DNA of 64,000 nucleotides from Pseudofrankia coriaricola (GCF_001854805.1 NZ_MBLO01000025.1:1-64000), one strand, 5' to 3'; positions 23,162 to 32,701 are shown, numbered from the stretch's first letter. Translations and numbers: made by a program. The notes: generated from the sequence alone by a model not told the origin.

Positions 23162-25072
23162 CTAGATGTTGGCCGTGTTTCCGGAGCCGACGGTGCCGGG
23201 AAGCGACGACGTGCCGCTGTTCGACTCGATGGTCGGAGGGTTCGTCGTCTTGGGCGCCGCGGGCGGCGTGCTCGGTGTGGACGACGTCGGCTGCGCGGGG
23301 GTGGTGGGAGCGCCGCCGTCGCCTGGCGTGGGCGAGGTCGTCGTACGGGTCGGTGACGGCGTGGGCGAGGTCGTCGTGCGCGTCGGTGACGGCGTGGGCG
23401 AGCTCGTGGTGCGCGTCGGTGACGGGCCGGAGCTGGTGCCCTTGGTGGTGGTCTCCGGCGGCGGTGGGGTCACGGGCGCCGACGAGGCGCCCGCCCGCGT
23501 CGGCGGCGCTGGTGTCGTCGTGGCGATCGGGCGGTCGTCGCTGACGAGCCGCGGCTGGCCTCCCGGGCCCGGGAGGCTGGAGACGCCGACGGTCGGGGCG
23601 GCCGTCGGCCCGGGCGGGGTCGGCCGGCCGGTCGCCCCCGTGCCGGCCGTCTTGCCCACCTCCAGCGAGGGAGCCACGATCGCGACGTCGGGAAAGTCCT
23701 GAGCGGACAGCTGGGCGGTCGGCGCCGGCCAGTTGAGCGCGGCGGTGATGCCCGCGACAGCGACGACCAGCGACGCCGCCACCGCGATCGCAGGACGGGT
23801 GCGCCAGTCCGGCCCGTGGCGGCGGCGCCCCTCGACGCCGTCGATCGGCACCAGCGGCGCGCCCTGGCCGTCGGCGTAGTAGTGGCCGTCGGCGTCGTAC
23901 CGGTGGGCCGGGAACGGCACCACGTTCGGCTCGGCGAGCTCGCTCAGGTCGACGTCGACGGTCGGGGGGTCGACGTCGACGGCGGGGAGGTGCCCTGGGC
24001 TGGTGGCCGCGTCGGCTGCGCCCTGCCACTGGGCCGACTGCGCCTGCTGGGCGGCGTTCGCCGCATTGCCGTGGCCGGCCGCGGCGTGGCTGGTTGCCGC
24101 GGAGTCGCCGCCGGAGGCCTTCGCGACGCCGACGGCGTGGCCGTGCGCCTCGGCGGCGTGGCCGTGCAGCCCGGCGGCGCCAGCCGGGTCGTGCCCGGCG
24201 GCCTTGGTCAGGTGGTCGGCGGCTGCCTGGGCGGCGTTTCCGCCGTCGGCGTGCGCCGCGCCGGCACTCTTTGTCGTCCCTTGGGCGGCCTTGGTCAGAT
24301 GGTCGGCGGCTGCCTGGGCGAGGTTTCCGCCGTCGGCTTGCGCCGCGGCGGTCCCCTTGTCGGCCGCGGCCGCGGCGAGGTTCGACCCGGCCGATCCCGC
24401 GCCTCCGGCCGCGGCGGCGCCCGTGCCTCCGGTCGCGCCGGAGACGATGGTCGGGGCGTCGGCGAGGCCGGCCACGGCCACGGCCCCAAGGCCGATCGCG
24501 CCCGCGACGTCGCGCCGGGTGGCGTCGACCTCGGTGTCGGTGTCGGGGTCCGAGTCGGCGAACGCGGCGGCGCCGGCCATCGCGATGGCGGCGCCGGTGG
24601 TGCGGACCGGCAGCCCGGACGACTCCATGCCGTAGTCCGTCCGGGCGGCGAGGCGCTCCTGGGCGGCTCGCTCGTGCGCGGCGGCGCTGGCGGCCCGGTC
24701 GAAGGTGCGCGCGAGGCCCGCGCGCAGGCTGGCCGGCGCGGGCACCACGGCTCCGTCGATCATGTCCTCGGCGCTGATGCCATGCGGCACGGGCGCGCTA
24801 CGCGCCTGCGGCGACCCGGACCAGGCGAGGGCGCTGCCGCGGGCAAGCTCGAGCAGCCACGACCGCAGCCGGGCCGGCTCGCTCAGCGGGTTCATCCGGG
24901 TGCGGGCCACGAGGGCGAACGCCGTGCCGGCGGCGGCGCGGGCGACCGTCGGGTCCCCCAGAACGACAACGCACATCGAGAAGACGTCGTCCGCGTACCG
25001 ATCGTAGAGATCGTCAAATGCCTGACGGTCACCGCGGCGTACTCGTGCCACCAGGTCCGCGTCGCCGTCCAT
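23162..25072 (-). CDS. Membrane-anchored protein with N-terminal sigma-70 region-2 domain
   Basis: 636 residues, ATG 25072. Residues 1-85 read as an ECF sigma region 2: DADLVARVRRGDRQAFDDLYDRYADDVFSMCVVVLGD, then a helix ending LRSWLLELARG. No region 4 helix-turn-helix follows. Instead there is a long Ala/Gly-rich segment with repeated AQAAADHLTKAA units and His-rich HGHAAEAHGHAVG. A single membrane helix (about residue 430, AIAVAASLVVAVAGITAALNW) comes next. The C-terminus, about 180 residues, is Pro/Ser/Thr-rich and includes three 11-residue repeats of the PTRTTTSPTPS type. The layout suggests a cytoplasmic sigma-like domain tethered to a wall-exposed stalk. Whether it binds RNA polymerase is unknown. 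A longer frame to 25213 adds only non-homologous residues. It converges with the orphan response regulator. Confidence 0.75.
   Translation of the reverse strand: MDGDADLVARVRRGDRQAFDDLYDRYADDVFSMCVVVLGDPTVARAAAGTAFALVARTRMNPLSEPARLRSWLLELARGSALAWSGSPQARSAPVPHGISAEDMIDGAVVPAPASLRAGLARTFDRAASAAAHERAAQERLAARTDYGMESSGLPVRTTGAAIAMAGAAAFADSDPDTDTEVDATRRDVAGAIGLGAVAVAGLADAPTIVSGATGGTGAAAAGGAGSAGSNLAAAAADKGTAAAQADGGNLAQAAADHLTKAAQGTTKSAGAAHADGGNAAQAAADHLTKAAGHDPAGAAGLHGHAAEAHGHAVGVAKASGGDSAATSHAAAGHGNAANAAQQAQSAQWQGAADAATSPGHLPAVDVDPPTVDVDLSELAEPNVVPFPAHRYDADGHYYADGQGAPLVPIDGVEGRRRHGPDWRTRPAIAVAASLVVAVAGITAALNWPAPTAQLSAQDFPDVAIVAPSLEVGKTAGTGATGRPTPPGPTAAPTVGVSSLPGPGGQPRLVSDDRPIATTTPAPPTRAGASSAPVTPPPPETTTKGTSSGPSPTRTTSSPTPSPTRTTTSPTPSPTRTTTSPTPGDGGAPTTPAQPTSSTPSTPPAAPKTTNPPTIESNSGTSSLPGTVGSGNTANI
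23328..23426. repeat. Three 33-bp tandem repeats in the stalk of the sigma-like protein
   Basis: Units at 23328-23360, 23361-23393 and 23394-23426 begin GTGGGCGAGGTCGTCGT on the plus strand and differ at a few bases. They encode the Thr/Pro-rich 11-residue repeat. Confidence 0.85.
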
Positions 25073-25763
25073 ATCGCCCGCCGCTCCTGTCGCTCTGTCG
25101 GACGCACCAATACTAGAAGCCAGGCCTTCGTTGGGCGTGAAGCTTGCAAAGATCGCCGTGTCGCGCGTTCGACAGCCCATCGGACTTGACGGCGATGGCC
25201 GTACTCGGCCCACGGGGTGCCGATCCGTGACACCTTCTCCGCGAACATGTTCTCATCTGGGGGGACCGGACGTACAGCAGGTTCTAGGGCGGATCACGTC
25301 CGTTATGGGACAACTTGCCTCCGCGCGGCGCCGCCGCGGACGGTCCGTCGGACCGCGCCAGGCCGCCGCCGGGCGTTGCCCCGCACAATCTGCGCCGCAT
25401 GGTTGCGCCGGACCTGGAATCGTTTTCTGGGCGTCCGTGGTGTATCTGATGGGAAAATCCGAATGAACACCCGCGATTCCGTCAGGTATTCGCGGCGCGG
25501 CCACCATTGATGGCCGCCCACCCGCGGAACATCCGCGCCGAGCATTGGCCCGGCCTCAGCGTCAGTCCATCGTCGGAGGGGGCCGTCCATGACGAGGCGC
25601 TGCCCCGTACGGCGGGAGGCGTTCGACAGCTCTCCGGGTGCTGGCCCCGAACAGTGACGAGCCCGGCCGGTGGCTGCCACCGGCCGGGCTCGGGTGCCCG
25701 TCCGCGGCCGTGGGCGGCTGTCGGGCCACGCACGGGCGCTGGGGTACTGCGCAGCCTGGTTTA
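25073..25763. other. Intergenic region between the htrA 3' end and the sigma-like gene
   Basis: 691 bp. The right end, 25073 onward, should contain the promoter of the minus-strand sigma-like gene. The left end holds the htrA terminator. Frames here are short and of shadow composition, and I see no gene. Confidence 0.5.
25659..25691 (-). terminator. Perfect hairpin terminator downstream of htrA
   Basis: GAGCCCGGCCGGTGG (25659-25673) pairs with its exact reverse complement (25677-25691) over a CTG loop. It lies 72 bp beyond the htrA stop. Confidence 0.7.
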
Positions 25764-27401
25764 CTACGGCTGCTGGGCCAGCTTGACCTGGACGGTCCGG
25801 GTCTGGCCGTCACGGCTGTAGGTGACCGTGACGTTGTTATTGACCTCGTGTGCCCGTACCGCCGCGATCAGCGAGTCGGTGTCAGTCACCGTCCGGTCGT
25901 CGAGCTTGGTGATGATGTCGCCGACCTGCAGACCGGCCTGCTCAGCCGGGCCACCGCCGACGAGGGACCGGATCTGGGCGCCCTCGCTGCTGGTGCTGGG
26001 CTGGTTGTTGTTGCCGTTGCCCACGTCCGACGCGCTGACGCCGAGATACGGGTGGGTGGCGTGGCCAGTCGCGATCAGTTGCTCGGCGATCTTCTGCGCG
26101 TAGTTGCTGCCGATCGCGAAGCCGACGCCGATGTTGCCGGACTGCTGCTGTTGCCCGAGCCCACTGCCGCTGTCGACAGTCGCGATCGCGCTGTTGATGC
26201 CAACGATCTGGCCCTTGCTGTTGACCAGCGGCCCGCCCGAGTTGCCCGGGTTGATCGCGGTGTCGGTCTGGATCGCGTCGAGCACCGCGTTCTGGTCCTG
26301 CACCTGGCTGTCGCCGGTGCGCACCGGCCGGTGCACGGCGCTGACGATGCCGGAGGTGACCGTCCCGGACAGGCCGAGCGGGCTGCCGACCGCGACCACC
26401 AGCTCCCCGATCTGCAGCGCGTCGGAGTCGCCGAACGTCGCCGCCGTGAGGCCGGTCTTATTGATCTTGACGACGGCGAGGTCCGAGCTGGGGTCGGTAC
26501 CCACGACGGTGGCGTCGAGCTGCTCGCCGGTTTGCAGCGTCACGGTAAGCGATCCGCCGGACGAGGCGCCCGACACGACGTGGTTGTTGGTCAGGATGTA
26601 TCCGTCCGCGCGGATGATCACGCCGGACCCGGTGCCGGCCTCGCTGCTCGACACCTCGGAGATCGTGACCACGCTCGGCAGGATGACCTGCGCGGCCTTG
26701 CTGACGGTGCCGTCGGCGGCCGGCGCCACGGGGGAGTTGTCGGTGTCACGGGTCAGCCCCGAGCCGGTGACGACCTGGGAGGAGCCGCTGTTGTCGGCCA
26801 CCAGGGCTCCGACGCCGCCGCCGATGCCCCCACTGACGAGCACCAGCGCGACCGCCGCGGCGACCAGCCGGCGCCGGCCGCCCAGCGGGCCCGAGCGCGC
26901 GGGGCCCGGGCCCGGCCCGCCCGGCCCGACAGGACCGCCGGGGATACCACCGGCGGGTGAGCCATACCCGCCGGTGGGTGGCGGATACTGCGGGGCCGCC
27001 CATGGCTGGCCGGAAGGCGGGCCCGCGGACCAGGGTGGGGACGGTGGGGACGGCGGTGGGCCCCAAGGGGAGCCCTGGCCGGGACCAGTCGGCGGGTTGG
27101 GGCCCGGCGTGCCCTCGGTGTTGAACACCGTGTTCGTCGGGACCCCACCGGTCGCCGGACCGACGAGGACGGGGCCCGTGGCCGGGTTCATGCCGCCGGC
27201 ATATGGCGTATGCCCGAACTCGCCGGGCGGCCCCTGTGGGGCCGCGCCGGGTCCGGTGTTCTCGGCCGAGCCCGTTACAGGCGGAGCCCAGGGCGAGCGG
27301 TACTCGGACGCGGCGTCAGGCACCTCCCGGGCATCGATTGGCCGGCCGGCCGCGTCGCTGTTGCCGAACGCGGTGGTGTTGAAGGTGGGACGCGTTGTCA
27401 T
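25764..27401 (-). CDS. HtrA/DegP-type S1C serine protease with PDZ domain, membrane-anchored
   Basis: 545 residues. The cytoplasmic N-terminus (about 175 residues) is Pro/Gly-rich (PTGPGQGSPWGPPPSPPSPPW). A membrane helix follows (about 178-200, LVAAAVALVLVSGGIGGGVGAL). The protease domain has a complete catalytic triad: His about 274 in ILTNNHVVSG, Asp about 306 in DPSSDLAVVK and Ser about 388 in INPGNSGGPLVN. One PDZ domain ends the protein (GAQIRSLVGGGPAEQAGLQVGDIITKLDDRTV). It should degrade or refold misfolded proteins outside the membrane. ATG 27401 (MTTRPTFN) is preferred to an upstream in-frame start at 27446. Actinobacterial HtrA genes often respond to envelope-stress sigma factors. 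The nearest sigma-like gene is just downstream, but a functional link is unproven. Confidence 0.9.
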   Translation of the reverse strand: MTTRPTFNTTAFGNSDAAGRPIDAREVPDAASEYRSPWAPPVTGSAENTGPGAAPQGPPGEFGHTPYAGGMNPATGPVLVGPATGGVPTNTVFNTEGTPGPNPPTGPGQGSPWGPPPSPPSPPWSAGPPSGQPWAAPQYPPPTGGYGSPAGGIPGGPVGPGGPGPGPARSGPLGGRRRLVAAAVALVLVSGGIGGGVGALVADNSGSSQVVTGSGLTRDTDNSPVAPAADGTVSKAAQVILPSVVTISEVSSSEAGTGSGVIIRADGYILTNNHVVSGASSGGSLTVTLQTGEQLDATVVGTDPSSDLAVVKINKTGLTAATFGDSDALQIGELVVAVGSPLGLSGTVTSGIVSAVHRPVRTGDSQVQDQNAVLDAIQTDTAINPGNSGGPLVNSKGQIVGINSAIATVDSGSGLGQQQQSGNIGVGFAIGSNYAQKIAEQLIATGHATHPYLGVSASDVGNGNNNQPSTSSEGAQIRSLVGGGPAEQAGLQVGDIITKLDDRTVTDTDSLIAAVRAHEVNNNVTVTYSRDGQTRTVQVKLAQQP

Positions 27402-27861
27402 GAGATGCACTTTCCCGGCGGACCCTGAGTGATTCCTGAAATCCATCCAACGTTTCCGCTAAGCGGTCTGCACAGGCTATCGGTTATCGGACTGACGGGT
27501 CCGGCGCGGGTCGGTCGGCCGACACACCCCTCCGCCGTCCTCGCGTGTCGTCCGTCGTCCGTCGTCCGCGGGCCGTGCCGGTGGCTGTGACGGCGGCCGC
27601 GTTGGCCGCGTCGGTCGCTGCGGGCCGGGCACGCGGGCCGACCGGCATGCCCTCCGCCGGGGCAGGAGATCACGTCGCCGCCGGGGCGGCGGGCGGCGTT
27701 CGCCGGCCGACCTCCGCGCGCGGTGTCGCGGATGTCGGGACGTCGGGTCCTGGGCGCCGTCGACGACGACCGGTACAGACGACGACCGGTACAAGGGCAC
27801 ACGGCGCATGGTTCCGCCAGCCGGCCAGGCCAGAGCAAGCCAGACCGGTGTGGCCAGGCCG
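27402..27861. other. Intergenic region upstream of htrA
   Basis: 460 bp between the mscL stop and the htrA start, both on the minus strand. It contains a short run of GTCCGTC trinucleotide-type repeats near 27548-27570. I see no gene; it should hold the htrA promoter. Confidence 0.5.
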
Positions 27862-28317
27862 TCAGAGGCTCGACTTCGTCCTGTTCGTGCCGGAGCCGGG
27901 CTCGCGGGTGGCGAGCAGGTCGCGGATCTCGATCAGCAGCCGGGCCTCGTCGGACAGCACGGGCTCCTCTTCGACGGGCACCTGATCATGCGCGCGCCGC
28001 TCGTTGAGCTTGGCCAGCGGCAACACGACCAGGAAGTAGATCACCGCGGCGACGGTCAGGAAGGTGATCGCACTGTTGATGAACCTCCCGTACAGGAACA
28101 CGCTGTTGTGGATCTTGAAGTGCAGGGCGGAGAAGTCCTGCTTGCCGCCGATCGCCGCGATGAGCGGCGTGAAGATGTTCTCCACCAGCGACGTGACCAG
28201 CGCGGTGAACGCGAGGCCGACCACGACCGCCACGGCCAGGTCGATGATGTTGCCGCGCAGAATGAACTGCTTGAACCCCTTGAGCAGGTCCTGCATCGCT
28301 TTGAGCGTGTTCTGCAT
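27862..28317 (-). CDS. mscL: Large-conductance mechanosensitive channel
   Basis: 151 residues, homopentameric channel that releases solutes on hypo-osmotic shock. The family layout is complete: an amphipathic N-terminal helix (LLKGFKQFILRGN), TM1 IIDLAVAVVVGLAFTALVTSLVENIFTPLIAAIGG with the Gly/Ala pore lining, and a periplasmic-type loop (FSALHFKIHNSVFLYG). TM2 is INSAITFLTVAAVIYFLVVLPLAKLNERR, followed by a cytoplasmic helix SDEARLLIEIRDLLA. ATG 28317 is used; ATG 28296 (MQDLLKG) is equally close to the family start. Its length is normal for actinobacteria. Confidence 0.93.
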   Translation of the reverse strand: MQNTLKAMQDLLKGFKQFILRGNIIDLAVAVVVGLAFTALVTSLVENIFTPLIAAIGGKQDFSALHFKIHNSVFLYGRFINSAITFLTVAAVIYFLVVLPLAKLNERRAHDQVPVEEEPVLSDEARLLIEIRDLLATREPGSGTNRTKSSL

Positions 28318-28772
28318 CGCTCCCCCTCGGTCTGTTCTTTCAGGCGCCGGTCCGCGTACCGCGCGCGGGCGCGGGACGCCTGCGCGGGCGCCCGCCCTGC
28401 TCCTCGCGGGTGCCGGGGTGGGGCGTCGTCCGACTGGTCACCGTAGACGAATGTCCCGAACGCCCGATTGGACGGTCCTGAATCGAACGAATCCGGAGGG
28501 GCGCCAGGGTGGCGCCGGATCGGTCTGACAGCGTTGCGTGACTGCCCTGTCTCCGCAGCGTGCCCAGCGGGCGGCATTCTGTCATGATTCCGCCATCTCA
28601 TCCGCGTTAGTGCTCGGTCGACGGCTATGCGATCGAAATGCTCGGTGGCATGCTCAATGCCCTGTGGGCGACGAAGGTCCGGTTGATCAGGACCTGCCGC
28701 AATAGGGAACCAACAGCGGTGGTACACCGGTGTTGGGCAAATCTGGCATGAGTTCCGGATGGAGGCTGCCTG
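28318..28772. other. Divergent intergenic region between mscL and the 28773 gene
   Basis: 455 bp, comparatively AT-richer around 28590-28750. It presumably contains both promoters. No gene, hairpin or repeat was recognised. Confidence 0.5.
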
Positions 28773-30296
28773 GTGACGGACGGTGCTCGCCGGCCCGGCC
28801 CGGTCGACCCGCGTCGGTCCGCGGTGACCGGACGTCGCGCCGACGAGTCCGACGGGTACCGGCAGGACAGCGACGGGCGTGCGCCGTACCCGCGCGACGA
28901 CTACTACCGCGAGGAGCCGGAAGGCCGGCGTCCCGCTGGCGGGCGCGGCACCGGGCGCGAGGACATCGCAGACCGGTCGGGGGGCACCAGGCCAAGTTAT
29001 GAGGGCGGCCGGACTCGCGCCGGCGGTGAACGAGGGAACGTCGGGCGCGGCGGCGACCGCGACGGATCCGGGTCTTGGCACCGCGATGAGCCCGCTGGGC
29101 GAGGCACCGGGCCAGCCCGTGACTACCGGAGCGATGGCGACGGCTCACCACGCCGGGGCGGCTACCAGGGCACGGGCGCCCGCCCGGCCGTCAGCCCGGG
29201 CCGTCAGGACGGCTGGGGCGACCGGAGACCGGCCGGGCGGACGAGCCCCGACGACGACCAGGATCCAGCTACCGACGGGCTGCCGGTTGGCATGGATCCG
29301 TCGGCCAGGGCCGGCGGCGGAACCGGCCGGTTCGCGTCAGCGCCCAGCCCGGCCGCCGGGGAGCGGGCCAGGGCCGACGGCCCCGACCGTGCCGGCGAGC
29401 GCCCCTGGCGTACCGGAGGGCGGGGCGGCGCGCCCAGGGATGACGACGCCGATGAGGATGGTTTCCAGCCTGGCCGCGGGACCGGCCCGCGCCGGACAGC
29501 CGCCGGAGCGACGTCCTCCAGGTTCGCCGCGTCGCCCGAGGGCTCCGGCCGCTTCGCCAAGATCAACGATTCCGACGATCCCGGCGACGGCCCCGAGAGC
29601 GGCCCCAGTTCCTCCGCCAAAGCGGCGCCCGATCCAAGCATGAGCCTGTTCCTGCGCCGGCTGGTGATCGCGCTGGTCTGGCTTGGGTTCGCGCTCGGCC
29701 TCGGTGTTGGCGCGGGTGTCGTCTGGGAGAAGATCCGCCCCAGCGGAGAGAGCGCCGTGGCGGCGACGTCAAGCGCCACCCCGACGGCTGTCACGTCCGC
29801 CCCGACCGGAGGGACGCCGGCACCCTCGCCAGGCGCGTCGGCGACCCCGGCCGTGCCATCGGACTGGGTTTCGTACACCACGACGGCCAGCAAGGCGAAG
29901 TCCACCTTCTCTCATCCCAGCAGCTGGGCGGTGCGAGAGGACTCCACCGGGGTGTTCTTCGGAGAGCCGTCCGGGCCGAGGATGATCGGCGTCGCTCGGC
30001 GGACCGGGGTCGACGGGGCCGGCGCGCTGTCCAAGGTGCAGGCACTCGAGTTCGGCGGGCAGCCGGGTCTCGCCGTCACCGGCTCCGGCGACGTCACCGA
30101 CCCGGTGTCCGGCGCCAAGGTGCGTGAGCTGACCGGTACCTACACCAGGCAGGGGCAGAAGGTCTCGTATCTGATGCGCTCGGTCGACGCGCCCGGCGCC
30201 GTCTACATCCTGATCGTCCGGGTGCCCGCCGACTCCGACGCCGAACTCGACACCCTGATGACCTCGCTGCGTGCGTCCTTCCAACCCGCTGCCTGA
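28773..30296 (+). CDS. Single-pass membrane protein with disordered Arg/Asp/Gly-rich cytoplasmic region
   Basis: 507 residues from GTG 28773. Residues 1-285 are hydrophilic and repetitive in composition (GYRQDSDGRAPYPRDDYYREEPEGRR, GERGNVGRGGDRDGSG), with no fold that I recognise. A membrane helix lies at about 291-312 (LFLRRLVIALVWLGFALGLGVGAGVVW). Outside, a Thr/Ala/Pro linker precedes a domain of about 140 residues: DWVSYTTTASKAKSTFSHPSSWAVRE, GVFFGEPSGPRMIGVARR and ELTGTYTRQGQKVSYLMRSVDAPGAVYILIVRVPA. This resembles extracellular sensor-like domains attached to actinobacterial Ser/Thr kinases and LpqN-like lipoproteins, but no kinase is present. It converges with the following hydrolase gene. 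Confidence 0.7.
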   Translation: MTDGARRPGPVDPRRSAVTGRRADESDGYRQDSDGRAPYPRDDYYREEPEGRRPAGGRGTGREDIADRSGGTRPSYEGGRTRAGGERGNVGRGGDRDGSGSWHRDEPAGRGTGPARDYRSDGDGSPRRGGYQGTGARPAVSPGRQDGWGDRRPAGRTSPDDDQDPATDGLPVGMDPSARAGGGTGRFASAPSPAAGERARADGPDRAGERPWRTGGRGGAPRDDDADEDGFQPGRGTGPRRTAAGATSSRFAASPEGSGRFAKINDSDDPGDGPESGPSSSAKAAPDPSMSLFLRRLVIALVWLGFALGLGVGAGVVWEKIRPSGESAVAATSSATPTAVTSAPTGGTPAPSPGASATPAVPSDWVSYTTTASKAKSTFSHPSSWAVREDSTGVFFGEPSGPRMIGVARRTGVDGAGALSKVQALEFGGQPGLAVTGSGDVTDPVSGAKVRELTGTYTRQGQKVSYLMRSVDAPGAVYILIVRVPADSDAELDTLMTSLRASFQPAA

Positions 30297-30306
30297 GGCT
30301 GGCCGT

Positions 30307-30328
30307 GCCTGAGGCTGGCGCCTCGGGC
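30307..30328. terminator. Short hairpin between convergent genes
   Basis: GCCTGAGGC (30307-30315) and GCCTCGGGC (30320-30328) form a 9-bp stem with one G-T pair and a TGGC loop. The hairpin fills most of the 38-bp gap between two convergent stop codons. Confidence 0.5.
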
Positions 30329-30334
30329 GTCGCG

Positions 30335-31552
30335 TCAGCGGGCGACGGAGGCCGCGTGGGCGCGCGCCGTGCTCAACAGCTGCCAGAGCACTGACGCGGT
30401 GTCGAAGGCACTGGGGCCGGTGGCGGGCGGCCAGCCATGGTCGACGTCCGGCAGGTAGTAGTCGACCACCCGGGCTCCGGTGGCGCACGTCGACTCGGTG
30501 CGTACCACGGGTGCCGGGCTCGCCACCGGGTCGACCGTCACCAGCGTGAACGAGGGCGTCGTGGGCGCCGCGGTGGTCGAGGAAGGCGTCGGCGCGGCGG
30601 TGCCGCCCGCCGCGGGTCCGGATGCTGGGCCCCCGGAAGCGGCTGTCGGTTGGGCCTGAGGCGCGACCGCCGCGAGCACGGCTCGGATCTGGGCGGGGGT
30701 CACCGCCGCGCTGCTCGTGCTGAGGGCCGGCGACAGCCGGGGCGCGCCGTCCTGGCCGGTGGCCGTGACGTCGCCCGGGCGGGTCGGCGCCTCGCAGCGG
30801 TCGGCCGCCCGGAACGGGGCAAGGCTCTGCTCGGTCGAGGTGATCGGTGTGCCGAGCGCGGGCTGCCAGGGCGTCCCGGCGCCGGGCACGTGCCCGTCCT
30901 TGCCGCCGTGTACCGAGACGACCGTGACCGGCGCATTCGGGCGGCAACCCAGCTGCTGCAGGCTGCCGGCGACAACCGCGATCCCCGCGACGTCCTCGGG
31001 ATGATCGCAGGCGTACCGGTAGGCCATCATTCCGCCGTTGGAGAGGCCGATGATGACCACCCGCGCCGGATCGATCGGGTAGTTGCTCTCCAGGTGCTGG
31101 ATCAGCGCGTGCAGCCAGCCGACGTCATCGACGGAGGCGTTGGCCGCCTCGTCGCAGCAGGTGCCCGCGTTCCAGGACCCGTCGATGCCGTCCGGACTGA
31201 CCAGCGCGAAGCCAGCCGTCTTGGCCAGCTTGTCCAGGCCCCACCCGGCCGCCTCGCTGCCGTCGTGGAAGAGGCTGTGCAGCGCGATGACCAGCGGGTA
31301 CGGCCCCGCGGTGTCGGCGCCCGGCAGCACCAGCCGTAGGTTGCCGGGCCGGCCGGAGCGTTCGTATGCGTCCGGGCCGGCCGTGTGCGTCACGACGGCG
31401 GCCGCGGCTGGCGTGGGACCGGCTCCGGCCTGGGTGGCGGGTCGGTCGTCGGCGAGGATTCCGCATCCGGCAGTGGCGGGCACCGCGAGCGTGAGGCTGA
31501 GAAGCCAGACCGTGGCGGCCCGGCGGCAACGGACGGCCGACACAATGCCCAT
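30335..31552 (-). CDS. Secreted lipoprotein alpha/beta hydrolase, PHB-depolymerase/LpqC type
   Basis: 405 residues. A lipoprotein signal ends ATAGC (Cys about residue 30). The esterase-depolymerase fold shows LRLVLPGADTAGPYPLVIALHSLFHDG (oxyanion region), LVSPDGIDGSWNAGTCCDEAANASVDDVGWLHALIQHL, the nucleophile elbow IGLSNGGMMAYRYAC and a C-terminal VDYYLPDVDHGWP with the catalytic His. About 60 residues of Ala/Pro/Thr-rich sequence (PTAASGGPASGPAAGGT) are inserted before the last strands, as an internal linker. ATG 31552 gives the cleanest signal; ATG 31597 is possible. The substrate may be polyhydroxybutyrate, feruloyl or acetyl esters and cannot be fixed from sequence. Confidence 0.82.
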   Translation of the reverse strand: MGIVSAVRCRRAATVWLLSLTLAVPATAGCGILADDRPATQAGAGPTPAAAAVVTHTAGPDAYERSGRPGNLRLVLPGADTAGPYPLVIALHSLFHDGSEAAGWGLDKLAKTAGFALVSPDGIDGSWNAGTCCDEAANASVDDVGWLHALIQHLESNYPIDPARVVIIGLSNGGMMAYRYACDHPEDVAGIAVVAGSLQQLGCRPNAPVTVVSVHGGKDGHVPGAGTPWQPALGTPITSTEQSLAPFRAADRCEAPTRPGDVTATGQDGAPRLSPALSTSSAAVTPAQIRAVLAAVAPQAQPTAASGGPASGPAAGGTAAPTPSSTTAAPTTPSFTLVTVDPVASPAPVVRTESTCATGARVVDYYLPDVDHGWPPATGPSAFDTASVLWQLLSTARAHAASVAR

Positions 31553-32428
31553 TCTGTCCGGTAACGCCCAGGCACTCGACCTCTGGTTGCCCGTCATGGC
31601 CGTCGGTACTCGCTTTGCCACATCTTGCCGAGGCTCGCGAAGTTCCACCCGCCACCGGCCGCTGGCGGCGCCGGTGGCCTGGCCGGGTCTCGTGCGGCCG
31701 AGCCTGCACGAGAGGATGCCGAGACATGTGCGTCAGTGAGCCGGCAGGTCGACGGCGCGCCACAATTCGCTCGCGGAGTGTCACCTCAGGGTGGTCCGTG
31801 GCGGCCTCGTGTCGTGAATTTCCGCGGGAGCGGACCTGCCAGCGCTCGCTGCCGCGGCGGAAACCCGCGAAGGCGGTGAGCCGGCCTCGCCGGGCCGTCG
31901 CCGCGCTCTGGCGGCGTCCCACCAGTCCGCCCGCTGACCGACGAGAATCCTCCCGATCGCCGTGCTCGGGAGCCCCGCCGGCCGTGGCACCCGCTGTGTC
32001 GATGGGTGCGTACCGCGCTGTGCCGACGGGTGCGTACCGCTTACTGGCGCGGGGCGGTTGGTGGTCGGTCGGCGCCGAGCCTCGTCGATCCGGCGGTCCG
32101 CCCGCGTGGTGCTGGGCATGCTGACCAACGGCGGGTTCAGGCTGACGAACGGCGGGGTTCGGCTGACGGATCAGTGTGCCCGGCTCTTCGTCGATCCTCC
32201 GGCCTGCCCGGATGGCGCCGGTGCGCTGACCAGCGGCAAGGCCGGGTTGGCAGATCGACGGGGCGGGCGGTTTCGGCGAACCATTGGGCGTCGCCGGCCT
32301 AACTGCGGCACTCTGGGAGTGGGCACCAGCGCGGGCGCTGAGGACGGCGCCGACACACGTCGCACCGCCAGGCGAGGCAGGAGACGCGACCGGAGCGAGC
32401 AATCAGCAATCCGGAGGGATAACTCTCG
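31553..32428. other. Gene-poor region with short direct repeats
   Basis: 876 bp. Open frames on both strands are low-complexity and show no recognisable fold. Short direct repeats include GGGTGCGTACCGC near 32004 and 32027, and GCTGACNAACGGCGGG-type units near 32120-32160. It may hold the hydrolase promoter at its left end. I see no RNA gene. Confidence 0.45.
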
Positions 32429-32701
32429 GTGGACGAGGTATCGGACATGGACCGTTCCCGCCTGCTCCTTGGGTGGCTGGCGGCACGGCGGGCGGTGGAC
32501 CACTGCCTCTCGGACCTGCTGGCCGCCGGACCGGCGGGTGAGCGGCGGGTCCGCGCTCAGCTCGCGCTCGTCGACGACCTGGAAAGCCGGGCTCAGGCCG
32601 CCTTCGACCGCTACCGTTCGGCCGCCGTGAAGACCGGCCCCACCCCCATGCAGGACTCCCACCGTCCACATCTCAACATCGTCCGCGGTGACCGAGCCTA
32701 G
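32429..32701 (+). CDS. Small hypothetical helical protein
   Basis: 90 residues from GTG 32429, preceded by GGAGGG at 10-bp spacing; ATG 32447 is the alternative. The sequence LLLGWLAARRAVDHCLSDLLAAGPAGERRVRAQLALVDDLESRAQAAFDRYRS predicts two amphipathic helices. Its third-codon-position GC is high like that of its neighbours. I recognise no family. It is isolated between two gene-poor stretches. Confidence 0.45.
   Translation: MDEVSDMDRSRLLLGWLAARRAVDHCLSDLLAAGPAGERRVRAQLALVDDLESRAQAAFDRYRSAAVKTGPTPMQDSHRPHLNIVRGDRA

Noticed and set aside
31653-32402. A protein-coding gene on either strand in the gene-poor region after the hydrolase.
   Set aside because: Frames on both strands are repeat-driven (GTARYAPIDTAG-type) and low-complexity, with no ribosome binding site or fold.
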